From DAOVGZ01 sp964477815 (GTDB taxonomy: Bacteria > Babelota > Babeliae > Babelales > Vermiphilaceae): a DNA stretch of 36,837 nt. A program made the position numbers and the translations under genes. Numbering within the stretch: position 1 is the stretch's first letter; each line of letters starts with the position of its first letter. The notes under the pieces are model-generated. The model did no database searches, was not told the DNA's origin, and saw only the letters and a program-made list of their open reading frames with translations. Positions 32,500 through 36,837 of the stretch are shown here, in pieces. The DNA is taken from the NCBI GenBank assembly GCA_964477815.1, contig CAYZEO010000007.1, positions 1 through 36,837 on the forward strand, written 5' to 3'.

Positions 32500-33183
32500 T
32501 TATTTACTAATTTTCAGGTGATATACCTGAGCAGGCGGAATATTCAAAGCAACCGTTTCGGAATCAAACTGAAACTGTTTTCTAAATGCCGTTATTGCAC
32601 CAAAAGCCTCTAAAAATCGAGCCCGTTTCTTGCCAAGCAAAAAAAGCTTTTTAATTCTCGCAAACCCCATCAACTCAATGTAGGTCACAACTCCGCGAGG
32701 CTTGGCAAGCGACTTGTATTTTTCTATTACTGCTCCAACAAAATCAACACCAAATGTATTGTGCGGAATCGCCGAGACGATGCAATCGTATTGATAATTA
32801 GGCTGCCAATCCAGAACAGAAAGGCAATGAATATAAATATTTTTATGTTTTCCAAATTTTTGTCGTAAAACATCGCATAAATTTGAATCGATCTCTATAA
32901 CATCAAGATGATCTTCCGGCCGCATTTTTTCTATGATTTTTTCTGTGACAGGCCCCGTCCCCGCTCCAATTTCCAAAATTCTAACAGGCCCTTTTGTACA
33001 ATCAACATACTTTGCCATTGCACGAGAAACAAAACGTGAACTTGGAATAACAGACCCAACACCTTGAGGAGAGCGGACATACGCCGAAACAAATGACTTG
33101 CAATCACTCCAAAAACTATTTCCCACACAAACACTCGAAAATCCACCCAAGAAAATCGCGCACAGGGCCATCTTTTTTTTCAT
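32500..33183 (-). CDS. SAM-dependent methyltransferase, PmtA-like, with signal peptide
   Basis: Resembles the phospholipid N-methyltransferase (PmtA)/rRNA dimethylase type of class I methyltransferases. SPQGVGSVIPSSRFVSRAMA matches the PmtA N-terminal motif (VG.vlPSSr.L.raM). Motif I is ILEIGAGTGPVTEKI, the acidic residue of motif II is DVIEIDSNLCDVL, and motif IV is the DCIVSAIPHNTF region. Start choice: the frame is open to 33387, but ATG 33183 has GAGGAG 4 bases upstream and gives MKKKMALCAIFLGGFSSVCVG, a clear signal peptide or anchor. A SAM enzyme routed to the membrane or periplasm is odd, since SAM is cytoplasmic; the segment may be an uncleaved anchor. A membrane-lipid substrate is inferred. 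Confidence 0.75.
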   Translation of the reverse strand: MKKKMALCAIFLGGFSSVCVGNSFWSDCKSFVSAYVRSPQGVGSVIPSSRFVSRAMAKYVDCTKGPVRILEIGAGTGPVTEKIIEKMRPEDHLDVIEIDSNLCDVLRQKFGKHKNIYIHCLSVLDWQPNYQYDCIVSAIPHNTFGVDFVGAVIEKYKSLAKPRGVVTYIELMGFARIKKLFLLGKKRARFLEAFGAITAFRKQFQFDSETVALNIPPAQVYHLKISK

Positions 33184-33320
33184 TTTTCTCCTCAAAAACA
33201 TTGATGTATACGATGTATTAACAATACGGGATAAGTAAAAACTCTCACAGAGGGTAACGCCCATACACTGCGAAGTCAACAACACACCTGCAAATTCCTC
33301 TCTTTTTAAAATGACTCTCG

Positions 33321-33354
33321 TGGTACAATAAAAATCCTTTGAAAATTTGTACCA
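33321..33354. repeat. 8-bp perfect inverted repeat upstream of the HAD gene
   Basis: TGGTACAA (33321-33328) and TTGTACCA (33347-33354) are perfect inverses 18 bases apart. The left arm contains TACAAT (33324-33329), a 5 of 6 match to a -10 box on the plus strand. The gene start is at 33408. It could be an operator covering the promoter. No clear -35 was seen. The remainder of 33184-33407 shows no gene. Confidence 0.4.
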
Positions 33355-33407
33355 TCTTTCATTGTTCACGAAAAAGTCTTCATGCAATCGAAGCGAATTG
33401 GATTATC

Positions 33408-34124
33408 ATGTCAGCTATTATAGAGACAAAAAGAATCACAGACATTCTGAAGTACATCAATAATACAACGTTAGTCATTTTTGATGTCGACAATACCCTT
33501 ATTGACACAGTACAAAATTTTGGAGGAACCGCCTGGGCTTATAACGTAGCGCATAAACTTCTAAAAAAAGGAATTGAACCGACCAAAGCAGTCAAACAGT
33601 CGTACACTATTTACACTGAAGTCAAAAAATTTGTTCAATTCAAACCAGTCGAGCCAGAAACGCCTGGCCTTATCAGACAGCTGCGCGAAAAAAATATCCA
33701 GGCTATGGTCTTGACTATGCGAGCGCTTCAGATGGCAAAAAGTACAGTTCAAGATCTGCGCTCAGCAGACATAGACTTTTCAAAGCAGCCCATTCATCAC
33801 GAAACAGTGACACTTGAATCCATGGCAGGCTATGCGGAAGGAATCTTATATTCAGGACCGATGCTGAGTAAAGGAGAATGTCTTACCTCTTTTCTTGATA
33901 CCATCAGCTACAAGCCTGAATATATTATTTTTGTGGATGATTCAAAACAACAGGTTGAAAATGTTCACACAACATTAAACGAACGTGGAATTAAAAATCA
34001 CTGCATTCGCTACGGAGCCACCGACGAACGAGAAGCATCTCTTGATCATGAGCAGGCGAATATAGAATTGCGAGACGCCATTGGAGAGGAACAATACAAC
34101 AGAATCTTTCAAAAACTTTTGTAA
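33408..34124 (+). CDS. HAD-superfamily hydrolase, DUF2608-like
   Basis: HAD phosphatase fold. Motif I TLVIFDVDNTLID has nucleophile D26 and D28 (counting from the chosen ATG), motif II is AMVLTMR, a likely motif III Lys is in MLSKGECL, and motif IV is IIFVDDSKQQVENV. These motifs and the cap between them recall DUF2608, a family seen in Legionella, Chlamydia-like bacteria and Dependentiae (from memory). The frame is open to 33339, but ATG 33408 with TTGGA 5-6 bases upstream gives the natural start; 33339-33407 encodes non-family residues. No signal peptide is predicted from this start. The phosphorylated substrate is unknown. Confidence 0.78.
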   Translation: MSAIIETKRITDILKYINNTTLVIFDVDNTLIDTVQNFGGTAWAYNVAHKLLKKGIEPTKAVKQSYTIYTEVKKFVQFKPVEPETPGLIRQLREKNIQAMVLTMRALQMAKSTVQDLRSADIDFSKQPIHHETVTLESMAGYAEGILYSGPMLSKGECLTSFLDTISYKPEYIIFVDDSKQQVENVHTTLNERGIKNHCIRYGATDEREASLDHEQANIELRDAIGEEQYNRIFQKLL

Positions 34125-34146
34125 AATTCACGCAAAATAACAAGGC

Positions 34147-34419
34147 CTACCGCTTCATATCTCTGTAGAAATTTTCGTGTGAACCAATCGCAAGCATGAT
34201 CAGCTGCAATTCTGATTCGTAAAATTCATATGCTAATAAGGTCAGCTGTTTAGCCATCTTAAACTTGTAAACATAAACCCCATTTAAATCCCCCTTTTTC
34301 ATCTCCCCAACTGACGGATCCTTGGCAACAGTTTTAATCGCATCATCCAGCTCTTGCCGTTGTTTCTTGTGTAGCTTTTTTACCTGCTTTTTAAAGCGTG
34401 GTGTTTGCAAAATTTCCAT
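34147..34419 (-). CDS. RelE/ParE-superfamily toxin of a type II toxin-antitoxin pair
   Basis: 90 aa, the usual size of RelE/YafQ/HigB-type mRNA interferases. It starts MEILQTPRFKKQVKKLHKKQ, has the helix RQELDDAIKTVAKDP, then GDLNGVYVYKF and QLTLLAYEF, and ends IMLAIGSHENFYRDMKR, the typical terminal strand with the final His-x-x-Fy-R. Which residues are catalytic cannot be stated safely. The open frame starts at GTG 34428, overlapping the antitoxin stop, but ATG 34419 has GGAG 8 bases upstream (inside the antitoxin's last codon) and is preferred. Antitoxin first, toxin second, 5 bases apart: classical coupling. Confidence 0.85.
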   Translation of the reverse strand: MEILQTPRFKKQVKKLHKKQRQELDDAIKTVAKDPSVGEMKKGDLNGVYVYKFKMAKQLTLLAYEFYESELQLIMLAIGSHENFYRDMKR

Positions 34420-34424
34420 AGCAA

Positions 34425-34649
34425 TCACTCCGAATCAAAGGAGTACGCTTCTAACTTCCCTTCTTTGGCCTCTTCATGAGCAATCAATATGTTTTTTATA
34501 AATTCATAGGTTAAATCAGGGTTCTCTTCTGCAATTCTTCCAATTTTCGCCCAGTGCTCTATCTGGCCAGCTATCGAACGGTTCAATGCTTTTGACATAA
34601 TTTTTGCCTCAGAAACAATATCCTCTGAAAGCTTAACTGCCGTCGCCAT
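34425..34649 (-). CDS. ParD-like antitoxin
   Basis: 74 aa. The N terminus ATAVKLSEDIVSEAKIMSKA has the ribbon-helix-helix pattern used for DNA binding. RSIAGQIEHWAKIGR and EENPDL are the hallmark of the ParD_like antitoxin family. The acidic C-terminal part (AHEEAKEGKLEAYSFDSE) would be the toxin-neutralising tail. AGGAG lies 6-7 bases before the ATG. A promoter and tandem direct repeats just upstream fit autoregulation by the antitoxin-toxin complex. Not paired with a canonical ParE but with a RelE-like toxin. Confidence 0.87.
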   Translation of the reverse strand: MATAVKLSEDIVSEAKIMSKALNRSIAGQIEHWAKIGRIAEENPDLTYEFIKNILIAHEEAKEGKLEAYSFDSE

Positions 34650-34682
34650 GATATACTCCTTCTAACTTTAAAATCGATCAAC

Positions 34683-34711
34683 TATATAAACCAAAATAGA
34701 ACCAATTGCAA
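34683..34711 (-). promoter_or_regulatory. Promoter of the toxin-antitoxin operon
   Basis: Minus-strand TTGCAA (34706-34711), a 17-bp spacer and TATATA (34683-34688). The predicted start is near 34676, about 27 bases before the antitoxin ATG. The -35 box lies in one copy of the direct repeat at 34706-34723. Confidence 0.5.
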
Positions 34712-34723
34712 CCTTTTGCAACC
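34706..34723 (-). repeat. Tandem direct repeat, probable antitoxin operator
   Basis: GGTTGCAA occurs twice on the minus strand (34716-34723 and 34706-34713), separated by 2 bases, so with a period of 10 bp, one helix turn. Ribbon-helix-helix antitoxins typically bind such spaced sites next to their promoter. Confidence 0.45.
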
Positions 34724-34801
34724 ACTACTCTTCTCCTTTTTTCAAAGCACTTTTCTTTTGCTATCTTCATAATTCCATAAACAAAATAACGAAAGGTCAT
34801 C

Positions 34802-36271
34802 ATGAAAAAAGCAAATCGAACCATACTCTCTCTTTTTTCTTTATCTTTCCTTTTTGGAAGCACTCTCACACATGCGCGCGGCGGCAACAACTACCAACCA
34901 GATCCAATGTCAAATGTCAACTATCGTTATGCGTTTGATCAGAAAAAAATTCATCAACGATTCAAAGATTTACTCATTGCACAAGGTTGTGCGGAAAATC
35001 TATTTGACCATAGTTCAGAAATTGAGCAAAAAGAAATCGACACTCAAACACTAGACAAAAAAGAAAAACATTTCCAAAAAGCGTGCCTTCAACAACTGAG
35101 TTCTGCACATCGATGGGCACTGGCAGAACCGGCAATTGCAAGTTTAACAACGCTGGGGATTATCACCGTTGCATCAGTCATTGTCACAAAAATGCTTGAT
35201 AAGGATTCTTTTGGTGGCAGTTTTAGTATCTTCAACTCGATATTTGGGCTCGTCTTTACGCTTGGCGACCTTGCTCAACACGGCTATAAATTCTTATTTC
35301 CTCAGCAGTCAGCGCTTGCTCATTTGGAAAAACAGTTTGCCGTTAATCAGCGCTTTATTCCCAAAGATCTCTGGCCTGTAATCATTGAAAAATTCACACT
35401 CGCACAACAAAACCAGTTTGAACAAAGAATGTGCATGAACTTTCTTGAATTCACGCTGGGACTAACAACCTACAAACCAAAACCGTTACCGAAAAATACA
35501 GCCAATTCAATTGAACAGATTATTCAAACGTTACATAAAAAAATTGATCAATTTTTTGAAGATTATCAGTTGGAAGGTACCGAAAAATCAATTCAAATTA
35601 TCAAAGTAAATGTCAGCAAATTTATACTGAGCCTTATTGAGCAAAAAGACCACACGCCAAGGTATATTTATTTTCATGGCCCTGCAGGAATAGGCAAAAC
35701 ATATTTTGTTGACAGGCTGAGCAGATGGGTAGAGGAACTGATTCCGGGTGGCGTTCGATTTGAAAGCATGATCATCACAAGCGCTGAAGAACTTGAAGGC
35801 CGAAACAGCCCAGGTACGATTTTGCGTGTACTGCGAAATCAAATGAAGGCAAATAAAAGAGGCTCAGTTATTTTTATGGATGAAGCAACCTGGTTGAATA
35901 ACCCCGGCATGGAGAGCGCAGCTAAACGTACGTTCAACTGTGACCAGTCAAAAATCAGTACTTCTTATTTTGGCGACGGCATTGACGGTACCGGCATCAA
36001 ACTGGACGCACCACCAATGCTTATTTTTGCTGCAAGTAATGATGAGATTAAAGATCCGGCACTCAAAAGTCGATTCGATGTTGTTAACTTCCCAATGCCC
36101 AACCAAACTGCACTTGCCCGACATGCACAAATGGTTGCAAAAAAAAGCAAACTGCTAACAACATCAAACATTCCTGATGAAATAACAGTTCAGAGTTGGA
36201 TTGATTCCGAAAAAATAGATAACTTCAGAGAAATTGAAGCAAACATCGAGCAGTTCAGTTTATTGCAGTAA
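34802..36271 (+). CDS. AAA+ ATPase with signal peptide and membrane segment, 489 aa
   Basis: The AAA+ module occupies residues about 285-470: Walker A GPAGIGKT (293-300), Walker B VIFMDEA (356-362), sensor 1 FAASND (409-414) and an arginine-finger-like R424 in ALKSRF. All core residues are present, so ATP binding and hydrolysis are plausible. The N terminus (residues 1-25, KANRTILSLFSLSFLFGS...THA) is a signal peptide with an A-x-A-like site. Residues 108-130 are a hydrophobic helix, and 140-158 may be a second. If only one crosses the membrane, the ATPase faces the cytoplasm; if both do, it is outside. AAAGG lies 5 bases before the ATG. The final 50 residues form helices. The family within AAA+ and the partner are unknown. 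Confidence 0.8.
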   Translation: MKKANRTILSLFSLSFLFGSTLTHARGGNNYQPDPMSNVNYRYAFDQKKIHQRFKDLLIAQGCAENLFDHSSEIEQKEIDTQTLDKKEKHFQKACLQQLSSAHRWALAEPAIASLTTLGIITVASVIVTKMLDKDSFGGSFSIFNSIFGLVFTLGDLAQHGYKFLFPQQSALAHLEKQFAVNQRFIPKDLWPVIIEKFTLAQQNQFEQRMCMNFLEFTLGLTTYKPKPLPKNTANSIEQIIQTLHKKIDQFFEDYQLEGTEKSIQIIKVNVSKFILSLIEQKDHTPRYIYFHGPAGIGKTYFVDRLSRWVEELIPGGVRFESMIITSAEELEGRNSPGTILRVLRNQMKANKRGSVIFMDEATWLNNPGMESAAKRTFNCDQSKISTSYFGDGIDGTGIKLDAPPMLIFAASNDEIKDPALKSRFDVVNFPMPNQTALARHAQMVAKKSKLLTTSNIPDEITVQSWIDSEKIDNFREIEANIEQFSLLQ

Positions 36272-36298
36272 AAAAATGGCGGCCCAGAAGGGCCGCCA
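36270..36298 (-). terminator. Strong GC-rich terminator hairpin (minus strand)
   Basis: A perfect 9-bp stem, TGGCGGCCC (36277-36285) and GGGCCGCCA (36290-36298), with a 4-base loop. On the minus strand it is followed by seven T (plus-strand A-run 36270-36276), the classical intrinsic terminator for the genes reading in from 36643. On the plus strand it follows the AAA+ gene stop by 5 bases but has no T-run, so termination there would be weaker. Confidence 0.8.
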
Positions 36299-36391
36299 CA
36301 ATCATTCCATTCTGATTCATATTGGTTTATCACTATTTTTTTTTGAGAATTTGATTTGTTTTGACTTAAGTTTTTTGGTCTTTAAAACCAT

Positions 36392-36643
36392 TCATCTCCC
36401 GATACAGGAGACAAGAGCTATAATAATAATCGCTTTCGACAAATACTTCGGGACCTTAAACTTCCCAAGCATTTGATTTCCATTTTTAATCTTTTTCTGT
36501 CTTTCTTTATTCTCCTTGGACCAAATTTTCCTTTTTAGTAATTTCTTATATCCATTAGAATGTTTACCAAAATCAAACAGAGCATTCGTTTGAAAAGAAG
36601 AAAACAGTAAAAAAATGGAAGCAAGAAACAAAAATTTTTTCAT
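36392..36643 (-). CDS. Small secreted protein of unknown function, 83 aa
   Basis: Residues 1-21 are a signal peptide (KKFLFLASIFLLFSSFQTNA, AxA-like site). The mature part is small, strongly basic (KKLLKRKIWSKENKERQKK) and ends in a short hydrophobic segment (KAIIIIALVSCIGR). AGGACGGA lies 8-14 bases before the ATG. It lies 57 bases after the partial gene at the right edge on the same strand and is followed by the hairpin terminator at 36270-36298. The protein was not recognised. Confidence 0.55.
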   Translation of the reverse strand: MKKFLFLASIFLLFSSFQTNALFDFGKHSNGYKKLLKRKIWSKENKERQKKIKNGNQMLGKFKVPKYLSKAIIIIALVSCIGR

Positions 36644-36700
36644 AAAACATTCCGTCCTTATTAGGATCGTAGATAGACTTTGCGCGCCACACTAGATACA

Positions 36701-36837
36701 TCATTTTCTTTGAACTTTAAATTTTTCAATCATCCCCTCGTCTATACATTTCAACTTGTCAGAATCGACAATTGTATATTCGGGGTTAATCCAGTGTTCT
36801 TTAAACTTTATAAATGGATCATCTGCAGGATTTTCCT
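36701..36837 (-). CDS. 3' end of a protein gene running off the right edge
   Basis: One minus-strand frame is open from the window end to TGA 36701-36703, giving 44 residues: ENPADDPFIKFKEHWINPEY, then TIVDSDKLKCIDEGMIEKFK and VQRK. The composition looks coding, and it is followed by a same-strand small secreted-protein gene. The start lies outside the window and the protein was not recognised. Confidence 0.55.
   Translation of the reverse strand, partial: ENPADDPFIKFKEHWINPEYTIVDSDKLKCIDEGMIEKFKVQRK

Noticed and set aside
32051..32521. 156-codon plus-strand ORF
   Set aside because: Antisense to the translocase 5' end and its promoter/leader; not protein-like.
33184..33387. 68-residue extension of the methyltransferase
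   Set aside because: No ribosome site at the far start, while ATG 33183 has GAGGAG and starts a signal peptide.
34678..34890. 70-codon minus-strand ORF opposite the AAA+ gene start
   Set aside because: Antisense to the signal peptide of the AAA+ protein and across the toxin-antitoxin promoter; no family likeness.
36277..36298. Hairpin as terminator of the AAA+ gene on the plus strand
   Set aside because: No T-run follows on the plus strand; the T-run exists only for minus-strand transcripts, so it was assigned to that strand.

Overview
The window looks like a chromosomal segment of a host-dependent, reduced-genome Gram-negative-type bacterium, most probably of the candidate phylum Dependentiae (TM6, Babeliae). 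This is inference. It rests on AT-rich codon use, two tandem Rickettsia/Chlamydia-type ATP/ADP translocases, several small lineage-restricted secreted proteins, a secreted beta-propeller protein, a DUF2608-type HAD protein, and housekeeping genes that are bacterial but divergent. No database search was possible.

Layout. 1-1650 is the 3' part of a UvrD/PcrA helicase gene. 1652-4597 (minus) holds a secreted WD-like propeller protein and a single-pass membrane protein. 4779-7947 (plus) is a c-di-AMP-type operon: a CdaA-like membrane protein whose catalytic motifs are gone, a one-domain YbbR/CdaR protein, GlmM, then a DUF502 membrane protein. From 24731 down to 7944 about 17 kb is coded entirely on the minus strand as an information-processing block: tRNA-Tyr, tRNA-Gly, tRNA-Thr(UGU), tRNA-Thr(GGU), rpmG, tRNA-Trp, secE, nusG, rplK, rplA, rplJ, rplL, rpoB, rpoC, tRNA-Val, rpsO, pnp, rph and a HolA-like gene. 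The usual tuf gene is absent from the tRNA cluster. A good sigma70-type promoter precedes tRNA-Tyr, a hairpin plus U-tract lies between rplL and rpoB, and a terminator overlaps the rpoC stop codon.

25015-36837 is more accessory: a second large secreted protein sharing a module with the 1652-3964 protein, tsaE, a YacP/Rae1-like nuclease gene, an orphan atpG, a small secreted protein followed by a frameshifted ORF, two tandem nucleotide translocases with a strong promoter, an exported PmtA-like methyltransferase, a HAD protein, a RelE/ParD-like toxin-antitoxin pair, an AAA+ ATPase with a signal peptide, a small secreted protein, and the 3' end of a gene running off the right edge.

The most interesting signals are the apparent diadenylate cyclase pseudoenzyme in an otherwise classical cdaA-cdaR-glmM operon, a roughly 60-residue cysteine-rich (probably zinc-binding) insertion in RpoB, the shared module of the two secreted proteins, the secreted-type AAA+ ATPase, and a structured GC-rich spacer just after tRNA-Tyr. 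Gene ends are very tight: four convergent pairs overlap or are one base apart.
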